DNA of 17,847 nt from Accumulibacter sp. (GTDB lineage Bacteria > Pseudomonadota > Gammaproteobacteria > Burkholderiales > Rhodocyclaceae). The stretch lies in the NCBI GenBank assembly GCA_003538495.1, contig DPSD01000149.1, positions 1 to 17,847 of the forward strand, given 5' to 3'. Both the position numbers and the translations under genes were made by a program. Below are positions 1-6,951 of this stretch, piece by piece. A model generated the notes under the pieces. The model was not told the origin of the DNA. It saw only the letters and a list, made by a program, of their open reading frames with translations, and did not search any database. Each line of letters opens with the position of its first letter. Positions within the stretch are counted from its first letter, which is position 1.

Positions 1-31
1 CTTATGCCAGATGGCTGTTGCCGAAAAAGGA

Positions 32-721
32 TTAATGGTTCTGTGTTGCGTAGCCAAAGGAAGGGCAGGCCATAACTTGCGCCTCGCTGATGGTACCGCT
101 TTCCTTGTACTCGATTCGTGCATCGGCAATCTGCGATGAGGGAATGGTATTGGCGGCATTGACGAAATACGGATTGACGATTCCGGAAAGACGGATGTAC
201 TCCTGTCCGTGACCGATCGCCACCTGCTTCTCGCCGGAGACCAGCAGATTGCCGTTTGGCAGCACCTCGATCACGGTCACCGTAATAAAGCCGGTGAACA
301 CGTTGTTGGCGGCGGCATCGCCCTTGCCGGCAGCGACGTTGCTGCTGCTGGCGTTCAATTCGGCCGGCCTAAACCAGTTTGCCGGCGAACCGACGAACGG
401 CCCGGCGGAGGCGCTGATGCTGCCGGTCTTGGAAACACTGGTATTGGACTTGGTCGCCGCGGTGGTGTTCTCGGTGATCGATACGGTGATCGTGTCGCCG
501 ACGTAGCGGGCGCGTCGGTCTTCGAACAGCGTTCGCGATGCGCCAGCCTGATAAATGCTGCCGGTGGCCGCGAGATTGGCAGCGAGCGCGTCGCTCCGCT
601 GCTGCGGACGCGCGGTCATCGGCTGATGGATGTTGGTCGGCGGCACGGTCGTGCAGCCGCCGACCAGGAGCAGCACGGGAATCGCCAGCAGGGACTTGTT
701 GACGGGCCTGCGTATGCTCAT
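32..721 (-). CDS. flgH: FlgH, flagellar L-ring lipoprotein (atypical C-terminus)
   Basis: FlgH forms the outer-membrane L ring, the bushing through which the rod passes. The 229-residue product has a lipoprotein signal peptide with lipobox LVGGC and the lipidated Cys at residue 23. The conserved body is present: a DRRARYVGDTITVSI block near residue 70 and an ADARIEY motif near the end. Length matches the family (about 230). The ATG is preceded by a strong GGAGG site, and the gene begins 10 bases after flgG stops, as last visible gene of the rod/hook operon. Oddity: family members end with a tail like MGWLxRFFL, but here the last residues after EAQVM read ACPSFGYATQNH. Neither other frame restores the usual tail, so a single frameshift is not an obvious explanation. 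Identity is certain; the integrity of the 3' end is not. Confidence 0.95.
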   Translation of the reverse strand: MSIRRPVNKSLLAIPVLLLVGGCTTVPPTNIHQPMTARPQQRSDALAANLAATGSIYQAGASRTLFEDRRARYVGDTITVSITENTTAATKSNTSVSKTGSISASAGPFVGSPANWFRPAELNASSSNVAAGKGDAAANNVFTGFITVTVIEVLPNGNLLVSGEKQVAIGHGQEYIRLSGIVNPYFVNAANTIPSSQIADARIEYKESGTISEAQVMACPSFGYATQNH

Positions 722-731
722 GGTCAGCCTC

Positions 732-1514
732 CTACAACTGGGTCAGGCGTGCCAACATCTGGTCCGAGGTCGACACCACCTTGGAGTTCAGTTCGTAGGC
801 ACGTTGCGTCTGGATCATGTTCACCAGTTCCTGCGCCACATTGACGTTGGACGCCTCGACGTAGTTCTGGATGACCAGCCCGGAACCATTCGTCCCCGGC
901 GTATTGGGGGTAGGCGTACCGCTCGACGCCGTCTCCAGGAAGAGATTGTCGCCAACGGCCTGCAGACCGCCGTTGTTGATGAACGTGGCGACCTGGATGG
1001 TGCCGATCTGCACCGTCGCCGTGGTCCCCGGCTGGGTGATGCTGACCACCCCGTCGGTGCCGACAGTCACCGTCAGCGCATTCTGGGGAATGGTGATCGC
1101 CGGCTGCAGGGGATAGCCGCTGGTGGTCACCATCTGCCCCTGGTTGTCCTTCTGAAACGATCCGTCGCGGGTATAGGCCGTGGTCCCGTCGGGCAGCAGG
1201 ACCTGGAAGAAACCGGCGCCGTCGATCGCCATGTCGAGCGCGTTGCCGGTCTGTTGCAGGGACCCCTGCGTGAAAATCCGGCCGGTCGAGACCGGCGTCA
1301 CACCCAGGCCGATCTGCAGCCCGTCGGGGATCTGCGTGGTTTGCGATGACTGCGCCCCGGGCTGCCGCAGGGTCTGGTAGAGCAGATCGGCAAAGATCCC
1401 GCGCGCCTGCTTGAAACCATTGGTGCTGACGTTCGCCAGATTGTTGGCGATGATGTCGATCTGCACCTGTTGGGCGTTGAGGCCGGTACTGGCGGTCCAC
1501 AGCGAGCGCATCAT
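732..1514 (-). CDS. flgG: FlgG, distal rod protein
   Basis: FlgG builds the distal part of the flagellar rod in the periplasm and is exported by the flagellar type III system. The 260-residue product is full length for the family. It starts with the rod/hook signature ([13 protein letters not shown], then [15 protein letters not shown] around residues 23-37) and ends with the matching C-terminal helix ([23 protein letters not shown]...[10 protein letters not shown]). Two adjacent ATG codons (1514 and 1511) could both serve; an AGGA lies about 10 bases upstream of the first, so the choice is uncertain by one residue. It lies 15 bases downstream of flgF and 10 upstream of flgH in the same operon. 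An overlapping frame starting seven bases further upstream is a shadow. Confidence 0.97.
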   Translation of the reverse strand: MMRSLWTASTGLNAQQVQIDIIANNLANVSTNGFKQARGIFADLLYQTLRQPGAQSSQTTQIPDGLQIGLGVTPVSTGRIFTQGSLQQTGNALDMAIDGAGFFQVLLPDGTTAYTRDGSFQKDNQGQMVTTSGYPLQPAITIPQNALTVTVGTDGVVSITQPGTTATVQIGTIQVATFINNGGLQAVGDNLFLETASSGTPTPNTPGTNGSGLVIQNYVEASNVNVAQELVNMIQTQRAYELNSKVVSTSDQMLARLTQL

Positions 1515-1529
1515 TCGGCATTCATCCTA

Positions 1530-2279
1530 TCAACGGTTCATCGTCAGCAGCTGCGTGGCCGTACGCGCATTGGCGTCGGCGGTCTGCAGCATCTTGATCT
1601 GCATTTCGAACTGGCGCGCCAGACTGATCATCCGCACCATCGCGTCGACCGGATTCGCATTACTCCCCTCCAGCGCTTCCGGCGTCAGCTTGACATTCTC
1701 GTCGGCCAGAGCCGGCAGGCCGTTCTGAGTGCGAAACAAGCCATCATCACCGCGGACCATTTCGCTCTCCGGCGGATTGACGAGCTTGATCCGGCCGACC
1801 ACGTTGGCGTTGTTGATCGCCCCGGCGCCGACGCGCGGGATGCTCGATACCGTCCCGTCGGCGCCAATGGCGATGTTGTTGTCAGGCGGCAGCGCGATTG
1901 GCCCACCCTCGCCCAGCACGTTCAAGCCGCCGCTGGTCTGCAGCACACCATTGGCGTCGGTTCTGAGATTGCCGGAGCGGGTATAGGCCTCGCGCCCGTC
2001 ACCGCCCTGCACGGCAATCCAGCCAGCACCCTGGACCGCGACGTCGAGCGGCCGACCGGTGACTGTCACCGGCCCCTGATCGAAGACATTGGCCACCGAG
2101 GCGTCGGCGGCGAAAGCGCGCGTCGGCGCCCCCGCGCCAAGTACCGGCACGGCACGGAATCGATGCTCCATCGCGCGATAGCCGGTGGTCGTCGCATTGG
2201 CCAGGTTCTGGGCGACGCCGGCTTGTTGCAGGAAAACCTGCTTGGCCCCGCTCATCGCCGTATAAATCAGCCGGTCCAT
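1530..2279 (-). CDS. flgF: FlgF, proximal rod protein
   Basis: FlgF is one of the proximal rod proteins, exported by the flagellar type III apparatus and assembled in the periplasm. The 249-residue product has the N-terminal rod signature (MDRLIYTAMSGAKQ, then AQNLANATTTGYR around residues 23-35), a central beta-rich region with YTRSGNLRTDANGVLQT, and a C-terminal helix with VDAMVRMISLARQFEMQIKML. The MDRLIY start is the classic FlgF opening. The upstream GGACGGACC is only a weak ribosome site, so coupling to flgE, which stops 34 bases earlier, may matter. Position between flgE and flgG is the canonical order. Confidence 0.96.
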   Translation of the reverse strand: MDRLIYTAMSGAKQVFLQQAGVAQNLANATTTGYRAMEHRFRAVPVLGAGAPTRAFAADASVANVFDQGPVTVTGRPLDVAVQGAGWIAVQGGDGREAYTRSGNLRTDANGVLQTSGGLNVLGEGGPIALPPDNNIAIGADGTVSSIPRVGAGAINNANVVGRIKLVNPPESEMVRGDDGLFRTQNGLPALADENVKLTPEALEGSNANPVDAMVRMISLARQFEMQIKMLQTADANARTATQLLTMNR

Positions 2280-2313
2280 GGTCCGTCCGCAGCCAAGCTG
2301 TCCAGGTCAGCCA

Positions 2314-3570
2314 TTAGCGCAGGTTGACCAACGTCTGCATGATCTGATCCTGGGTCTTGATCGTTTGTGCGTTGGCCTGGTAATTACGCTGGGCAGTGAT
2401 CATCGCCACCAGCTCATTGGTCAGGTCGACGTTCGAATCCTCGACGGCGGCAGACTGGACGACCCCGCGACTTCCGGATGCCGGCGTTCCGATCAACTCG
2501 GGTCCCGACAGCGACGTCGAGCGCCACTGATTGTTGCCCAGATTCAGCAGTCCGTTCGGGTCGGTGAAGGTGGCCAGCACCACCTGCCCCATGTTTCGCG
2601 TCTGGCCATTGCTGTAGCGCCCCTGCACCACGCCATCGATGCCGACGCCGACACTCACCAGACTGCCCGAGGCAAAGCCGCCCTGGGTCAGGCTGTCGAC
2701 GTTCGATTCGCTGCCGTACTGAGTGGTGCCGGTGAAATCCATAGTCCCCGGCGACCACGGTGAGACGGCACCGCTGCTCAGGGTCCACGATGGCAGTGTC
2801 TGCAAGGCCGACGCCGGATTCAAGGCACCCGAAGTATCGAAGGCCAGATTCCCGACCGGCCCCGGCGTTAGCGGATCAGCGCCGTCGAGCGTCGCGTAGA
2901 GCGTCCACTCGCCGCCGGCGGGCGCGCTCGGCGCGTTGAGAACGTAGAAGGTGCTCAGGTTGTGCACCACCCCGAGGGTGTCGAAGACGGTCAGTGCGGT
3001 CGAGAAGTTGTACGTTTCCGGATTGGCCGGATTGAACGGTGACAAGGCGGGAACGGTGTCGCGCGAATCAAGATTGATCACCGCGGCAATGTCTCCCGAC
3101 AGTGGGTCGCTGGTGGCACGCGGCGGAATCTGGCTAGCGGTCAGTTGCAACTCCACCGGATTGGAGGGCGATATCTGACCACTCGCGGTGACCGGATAGC
3201 CGGTCAGGCGCAGCGTCTGGTCATTGATGATATAGCCCTGATTGTCAATGTGAAACTGGCCGTTGCGCGTGTAACCTATCGCCCCGCCCTGACTCATGCG
3301 AAAAAAACCTCCGCCATTGATCGCCAGATCAAGCGGGTTGTTCGTCGTCGTCAGATTGCCCTGGGTGAACTGCTGCTGAATCGCCGATACGGTTACCCCG
3401 ATGCCGATCTGCGAAGCGCCCACCAGACCCAGCGACGCCGCGTAGAGATCCGCGAAATGCGCGGTGGCACCCTTGAAACCGACGGTACTCGAGTTGGCCA
3501 CATTATTGCCGATCACGTCCAGCGCCGAAGACGCCGCGTCGAGACCACTCAAACCCTGTTGGAAACTCAT
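2314..3570 (-). CDS. flgE: FlgE, flagellar hook protein
   Basis: FlgE polymerises into the hook, the universal joint between rod and filament. The product has 418 residues, close to the roughly 400 of enterobacterial FlgE. The N-terminus carries MSFQQGLSGLDAASSALDVI and NNVANSSTVGFKG, and the C-terminus carries NVDLTNELVAMITAQRNYQ with TIKTQDQIMQTLVNLR, the two helices that pack in the hook core. The middle (about residues 140-340) is the variable surface domain, including YNFSTALTVFDTLGVVHNL and a SQYGSES-like segment (TQYGSESNVDSLTQ). An AGGGGG ribosome site lies just before the ATG, 14 bases after flgD ends. Confidence 0.97.
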   Translation of the reverse strand: MSFQQGLSGLDAASSALDVIGNNVANSSTVGFKGATAHFADLYAASLGLVGASQIGIGVTVSAIQQQFTQGNLTTTNNPLDLAINGGGFFRMSQGGAIGYTRNGQFHIDNQGYIINDQTLRLTGYPVTASGQISPSNPVELQLTASQIPPRATSDPLSGDIAAVINLDSRDTVPALSPFNPANPETYNFSTALTVFDTLGVVHNLSTFYVLNAPSAPAGGEWTLYATLDGADPLTPGPVGNLAFDTSGALNPASALQTLPSWTLSSGAVSPWSPGTMDFTGTTQYGSESNVDSLTQGGFASGSLVSVGVGIDGVVQGRYSNGQTRNMGQVVLATFTDPNGLLNLGNNQWRSTSLSGPELIGTPASGSRGVVQSAAVEDSNVDLTNELVAMITAQRNYQANAQTIKTQDQIMQTLVNLR

Positions 3571-3584
3571 TGCTGCCCCCTGCT

Positions 3585-4277
3585 CTAGAGAATCTGCCGA
3601 ACCTTGCTGAAATCCACCCGTCCCAGACCGCCGAGGTCGAGTTGGAAACCACCCTTGTCCCTGACCAAAGCAGAAACCGTGCCAATCTGCAAAGCCTCTG
3701 CCGCCACCTTTTCACCACCGCGAACGGCGTCGACCTTGAAGCTATAGGTACCCGGCAGCGCGTCGGCGCCGGCATCGGTCTTGCCGTCCCAGGTGAAAGC
3801 GAAGCTGCCGGCATCGCGCGCACCAAGCGTTTGCGATTGCACCACGCCACCGCCGCCGCCAAGGATGGTCAGCGTCAGATTGTCTGCCGGCTCGGCGAGG
3901 CTGACCCCGGCGCTGGCCTGGCCATTGGCCAGAACCAGCCCGGAACCGCCGACCAGAACGCTCTTGCCGATCAAGGCGGCAGCTTGCACCGCCTGACCAT
4001 CGTTATAGGTGCTCAGCAAGGTCTCCAGCGTCGTGTTCAGCCTTTCGATGCCGGTTACCGTGTTGATTTGCGAAATCTGGGTGGTTACCGCGGCGTTGTC
4101 GAGTGGATTGAGCGGATCCTGGTTCTTGAGCTGCGTGACCAGCAGCTTGAGAAAGCGATTCTGTACTTCCTCGCTGGTCGACACCAGATCGTTTGTCCCC
4201 GACCTGGACTTCGCGTTGAGCGAAGCCAGGATGTCGCTGTTTGCGCTGCTAGCGCTGCTTGCTTGTACGGCGGCCAT
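3585..4277 (-). CDS. flgD: FlgD, hook cap / hook assembly scaffold
   Basis: FlgD sits at the tip of the growing hook, promotes FlgE assembly and is then discarded. The 230-residue product has the diagnostic N-terminal block FLKLLVTQLKNQDPLNPLDN (about residues 43-62) followed by FlgE-scaffold sequence, then the tudor/Ig-like region with the typical TFTWDGK-type motif (FAFTWDGKTDAG) and a PGTYSFKVDA strand. A clear AGGAGA ribosome site precedes the ATG. It lies 22 bases after flgC and 14 before flgE. Length and domain order are normal for the family. Confidence 0.96.
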   Translation of the reverse strand: MAAVQASSASSANSDILASLNAKSRSGTNDLVSTSEEVQNRFLKLLVTQLKNQDPLNPLDNAAVTTQISQINTVTGIERLNTTLETLLSTYNDGQAVQAAALIGKSVLVGGSGLVLANGQASAGVSLAEPADNLTLTILGGGGGVVQSQTLGARDAGSFAFTWDGKTDAGADALPGTYSFKVDAVRGGEKVAAEALQIGTVSALVRDKGGFQLDLGGLGRVDFSKVRQIL

Positions 4278-4299
4278 CAGATTCTCCTAAAGTTTTTTC

Positions 4300-4704
4300 C
4301 TACTGGCCAAGCGCCAGCGTCTTGAGCAGCAACTGCTTGGCGGTGTTCATCACTTCGGCATTGGTCTGGTAGGCCCGCGAAGCCGAAATCATGTTGGTCA
4401 TTTCATCGACCACGCTGACGTTAGGCATGGTCACGTAGCCTTGCTCGTCCGCTGCCGGATTGCGCGGGTCATAGACCAGGCGACCCGGACTGCTGTCCTC
4501 GACCACCTGCACCACCCGTACCCCCTGCGCCGCTGGACTGCCCATCGCCGTGGCGGCGAACACCACCTGTTTCGCGCGGTAAGGCTTGCCATCGGAGCTG
4601 ATCACGCTATCGGCGTTGGCCAGGTTGCTGGCGACAGCGTTGAGGCGCATCGCCTGCGCGGTCATCGCGCTACCGGCCACCTGGAAAGCATTCGAGAGGC
4701 TCAC
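4300..4704 (-). CDS. flgC: FlgC, proximal rod protein
   Basis: FlgC is a proximal rod component. The 134-residue protein shows the N-terminal signature [25 protein letters not shown] and the C-terminal [22 protein letters not shown], both typical of FlgC. The start is GTG (MSLSNAF in translation), placed 2 bases after the flgB stop, with an AGGGA about 9 bases upstream that lies inside the end of flgB, so translation is probably coupled. Length equals the usual 134-140 residues. Confidence 0.96.
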   Translation of the reverse strand: MSLSNAFQVAGSAMTAQAMRLNAVASNLANADSVISSDGKPYRAKQVVFAATAMGSPAAQGVRVVQVVEDSSPGRLVYDPRNPAADEQGYVTMPNVSVVDEMTNMISASRAYQTNAEVMNTAKQLLLKTLALGQ

Positions 4705-4706
4705 GC

Positions 4707-5111
4707 TTATTGTCCCTGGATGGCCGTCTGGAGGGTTCTGATCCGGCCCGAGAGAAAAGTCAGCCCGGCCTCATAGAAGAAGGCGTTTTCCGCGAACTGA
4801 GCGCGTTCGACGTCCATATCCACCGTGTTGCCGTCGGCGCTTGCTTGCGTCGGCTGGCGATACATCAGGGTCACCGGTAACGAACCAGCCGCCCCTGGCG
4901 TATGGCGCGGAGAAGTCATGGCCAGTTGAAGACTGCCTGCGCTGCGGCCGCTGACGGCGTTCTGCAGGGCCGCGCTGAAGTCGAAGTCCCTCGCCTGGTA
5001 GTGCGGCGTATCGGCGTTGGCGATATTCCCGGCCAGCACCTGTTGCCGATTGGCGCGCAAACTAAGAGCCTGGTGCTGGAAAAGAAGCGCATTCTGAATC
5101 TTGCTGATCAC
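4707..5111 (-). CDS. flgB: FlgB, proximal rod protein; first gene of the rod/hook operon
   Basis: FlgB is a proximal rod protein. The 134-residue product contains [32 protein letters not shown] (about residues 14-45, given here only as a landmark), the conserved FlgB opening, and a C-terminal helix with [17 protein letters not shown]. The start codon is GTG at 5111, supported by a GAGG site five bases upstream and by homology of the MISKIQNAL opening. As first gene of the flgB-H operon it is preceded by a sigma54-type promoter about 41 bases upstream, which implies sigma54 control of the whole rod/hook set. Confidence 0.96.
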   Translation of the reverse strand: MISKIQNALLFQHQALSLRANRQQVLAGNIANADTPHYQARDFDFSAALQNAVSGRSAGSLQLAMTSPRHTPGAAGSLPVTLMYRQPTQASADGNTVDMDVERAQFAENAFFYEAGLTFLSGRIRTLQTAIQGQ

Positions 5112-5152
5112 GGTGGCCTCACGGTAGAGCGTGCTGATGTACAGCCTCTCGA

Positions 5153-5168
5153 AGCAAGAGACGTACCA
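5153..5168 (-). promoter_or_regulatory. sigma54 (-24/-12) promoter of flgB operon
   Basis: On the minus strand the sequence reads TGGTACG, four bases, TTGCT, against the RpoN consensus TGGCACG-N4-TTGCW. The invariant GG and GC are exactly 10 bases apart. It ends about 41 bases upstream of the flgB GTG, leaving an untranslated leader of roughly 30 bases. Family knowledge: sigma54 promoters need an AAA+ enhancer-binding activator (FleQ/FlrC type in flagellar systems), bound typically 80-150 bases upstream. Only one of the strongly conserved positions differs (C to T). Confidence 0.85.
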
Positions 5169-5230
5169 CCTTCAAGCCAGCGCTCCCGGGAGTCGATCCG
5201 CGGGCGCGGGAGTCGACTGCGAGACCCGCT

Positions 5231-5259
5231 TTTGCCGGTTCTCCGGCAAATATTGCCGG
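5231..5259. promoter_or_regulatory. Overlapping palindromes, candidate activator/operator site
   Basis: Three TTGCCGG half-sites alternate in orientation: forward at 5232-5238, reverse at 5243-5249, forward at 5253-5259. The first pair forms TTTGCCGG/CCGGCAAA with a 4-base gap (5231-5250). The second pair shares the middle half-site and forms CCGGCAA/TTGCCGG with a 3-base gap. The cluster lies 63 bases or more beyond the sigma54 promoter of flgB, about 90-115 bases upstream of its expected transcription start, where enhancer-binding proteins usually sit. It is also about 70 bases before flgA. Role as a binding site is inference; it could also be a simple hairpin or a repeat family. Confidence 0.5.
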
Positions 5260-5326
5260 CCGCGTCGCCGGCCCGGGCCTGCCGGGGCTGCTTCGCCCAG
5301 GCGGCAAAATCAGGCAGAATGGCAGC

Positions 5327-6031
5327 ATGTGCATTCCTCTCGCCGGCAAACCCCGTGACCTGCTGCTGTATCTGCTCGCCGTTTTCCTCGCGGCTGTCAG
5401 CGCGAGCACGTTCGCCCAGGCTTCGCTGTCCGCTGCACTCGATCAATACCTGCGCATCCAGACGCAGGGCTTGCCAGGAAAGGCGAGCTACATCATCGGT
5501 CGTCTCGACCAGCAAGCACAGGCGACACCGTGTAGCGCTTTCGAGCCGTTCCTGCCGCAGGGAAGCCGACTCTGGGGACGAACGACGGTCGGCGTACGCT
5601 GCCTCGCCCCCACGGTCTGGACAGTGTATGTGCCGGTGCAGATCAGGGTCGCCGGCAACTACCTGGTTACCGCGCGGCAGCTGAGTCCGGGCCAGGTTGT
5701 CAGCGCCGCCGACGTGATCACGCAAAGTGGCGATCTTGGCACGCTCCCGACGAGCATCGTGACTGACCCGGCGCAGGCGGTCGGCATGACGGTCAGAAAC
5801 GGCGTCGCCGCCGGTCAGCCGCTGCGCAGCGACTTGCTGACCGCCCCTTGGGCTGTGCAGCAGGGACAAAGCGTCAAGTTGCTTTCCAGTGGGGCCGGTT
5901 TTACCGTCAGCAACGAGGGTAAAGCACTTAACAATGCCACCGACGGACAGGTTGCGCAGGTCAGAACGTCGTCCGGACAGGTGGTCAGCGGCGTCGCGCG
6001 CCTCGGTGGCATCGTCGAGGTGGCGTATTGA
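5327..6031 (+). CDS. flgA: FlgA, P-ring assembly chaperone
   Basis: FlgA is a periplasmic chaperone needed for FlgI to form the P ring. The 234-residue product has a signal peptide (hydrophobic LLLYLLAVFLAAVSA, cleavage likely after ASTFAQA, near residue 32), two cysteines (69 and 92) placed to form a disulphide in the N-terminal domain, and a SAF domain (about residues 105-170) with VTARQLSPGQVVSAADV. The C-terminal motif QGQSVKLLSSGAGFTVSNEG followed by GQVAQVRTSSGQVVSG is the FlgA hallmark. It is transcribed divergently from flgB. The ribosome site is weak (AGGCAG region) and no clear promoter of its own is seen. Downstream lies the flgM promoter. Confidence 0.94.
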   Translation: MCIPLAGKPRDLLLYLLAVFLAAVSASTFAQASLSAALDQYLRIQTQGLPGKASYIIGRLDQQAQATPCSAFEPFLPQGSRLWGRTTVGVRCLAPTVWTVYVPVQIRVAGNYLVTARQLSPGQVVSAADVITQSGDLGTLPTSIVTDPAQAVGMTVRNGVAAGQPLRSDLLTAPWAVQQGQSVKLLSSGAGFTVSNEGKALNNATDGQVAQVRTSSGQVVSGVARLGGIVEVAY

Positions 6032-6061
6032 TCGATCACCGGCGTCCTGCACAAAAAATGT

Positions 6062-6088
6062 TAAAGTCTTGCCGTTTTTCGCCGATAG
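6062..6088 (+). promoter_or_regulatory. sigma28 (FliA) promoter of flgMN
   Basis: The sequence reads TAAAGTCT, 11 bases, GCCGATAG, against the FliA consensus TAAAGTTT-N11-GCCGATAA. TAAA and GCCGATA are exact and the spacing is ideal. It lies 35 bases upstream of the flgM GTG. This places flgM and flgN in the late flagellar class, so FliA drives production of its own inhibitor, the usual feedback design. Confidence 0.93.
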
Positions 6089-6122
6089 TTGAGGTGAGAA
6101 CAACCGTTCAAGGAACACCACC

Positions 6123-6413
6123 GTGAAAATCGACAGCACAACCCCCACTGGCGGCGCGGTCAGCGGCAGTAACGAGCCGCGTAGTCGTGCCAGCGCCAGC
6201 GCCCCGCTACCCAGCGCCGCCACAGAAGTTCATCTGAGTGAATTGGCCGGACAACTGCAGTCTTCTGGGGAAACGCCGGCGTTTGACGCGACCCGGGTTT
6301 CCGAGATCACGCAGGCCATCGCCGAAGGTCGATTCACGATCAACGCGGACACCATTGCCGAACGCCTGATTGCCTCGGCCAGCGAACTCATCGCTTCGCA
6401 ACCGAAGGCCTGA
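6123..6413 (+). CDS. flgM: FlgM, anti-sigma28 factor
   Basis: FlgM binds and inhibits FliA until the hook is finished, then is exported, releasing FliA for late-gene transcription. The 96-residue product is the normal size. It has a disordered Ser/Ala/Pro-rich N-terminus (export and flexible region) and a C-terminal FliA-binding part with VHLSELAGQL, then FDATRVSEITQAIAEGRFTI and ADTIAERLIASASEL, matching the family pattern V..I...I..G.Y.I....IA..L. The start is GTG with AAGGA 8 bases upstream. It has its own sigma28 promoter and is followed 20 bases later by flgN. Confidence 0.94.
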   Translation: MKIDSTTPTGGAVSGSNEPRSRASASAPLPSAATEVHLSELAGQLQSSGETPAFDATRVSEITQAIAEGRFTINADTIAERLIASASELIASQPKA

Positions 6414-6433
6414 GGGCCGGCCTGAGGGGGCGC

Positions 6434-6913
6434 ATGATGGCGACCACCAGCAGCGACTTCCTGCCGACCGTCAACTCCGAAGTTGCGGCGCTGGGGACTT
6501 TCATTGCGCTGCTCGAGAGTGAGCAGCGGATGCTGATCGCAGGCGAAGTCGATGGCCTGCTAGAACTGGTGGGGCAGAAAAACGGGCTGGCCGCTGAACT
6601 CGCTGCTCTCGCCTCGCGACGCACTCGTTTGCTGGCCGCCAGCGGTCTGGCCAGCGACCGCGCCGGAGTGCTCGCCTGGTTTGACGCCTACCCTGGCGAA
6701 ACGCGTGCGCGCGCCGCCTGGGCGTCGCTGCTGACCCTCGCCAGCCAGGCGCGCGAACTCAATCGAGTGAATGGCGAACTGATCCAGGTGCGTATGCGAA
6801 GCAACGCGCAGGCCCTCGAAATCCTCCTGAGCAGCAACACCTCAGCCAGTCTATACGGCCCGGACGGCCAAAGTACGCTAGTCGGCGGCAGCCGCATTAG
6901 CGACAGCGCGTAG
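6434..6913 (+). CDS. flgN: FlgN, export chaperone for hook-filament junction proteins
   Basis: FlgN is a cytoplasmic helical chaperone that delivers the hook-associated proteins FlgK and FlgL to the export gate. The 159-residue product is largely helical and ends with the recognisable FlgN tail: NGELIQVRMRSNAQALEILL, then TSASLYGPDGQS. The start may be either of the two adjacent ATG codons (6434 or 6437); a GAGGGGG site precedes them. It shares the sigma28 transcript with flgM and converges on motD with only a 9-base gap. Confidence 0.9.
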   Translation: MMATTSSDFLPTVNSEVAALGTFIALLESEQRMLIAGEVDGLLELVGQKNGLAAELAALASRRTRLLAASGLASDRAGVLAWFDAYPGETRARAAWASLLTLASQARELNRVNGELIQVRMRSNAQALEILLSSNTSASLYGPDGQSTLVGGSRISDSA

Positions 6914-6914
6914 C

Positions 6915-6951
6915 CGCCCCCGCTAGCGCGCCGGCAGCGCCGCCGGGGGCG
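6915..6951. terminator. GC-rich inverted repeat between converging flgN and motD (weak)
   Basis: CGCCCCCG at 6915-6922 is the exact complement of CGGGGGCG at 6944-6951, with a 21-base loop. It starts just after the flgN stop and covers the last codons of motD. There is no T tract on either side, so it is at most a weak pause or bidirectional end point. The region is GC rich and chance is possible. Confidence 0.25.

Noticed and set aside
724..1521. Alternative minus-strand frame overlapping flgG
   Set aside because: Its translation has no flagellar signature, while the other frame gives a perfect FlgG.
5260..5326. Search for a sigma54 or sigma28 promoter driving flgA
   Set aside because: Only poor GG-N10-GC matches were found, one of which would start transcription inside flgA; no -10/-35 pair is convincing.
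5108..6223. Minus-strand open frame of 371 codons opposite flgA and the flgM promoter
   Set aside because: Would cover the sigma28 and sigma54 promoters and flgA, and has low-complexity Arg-rich content without motifs.
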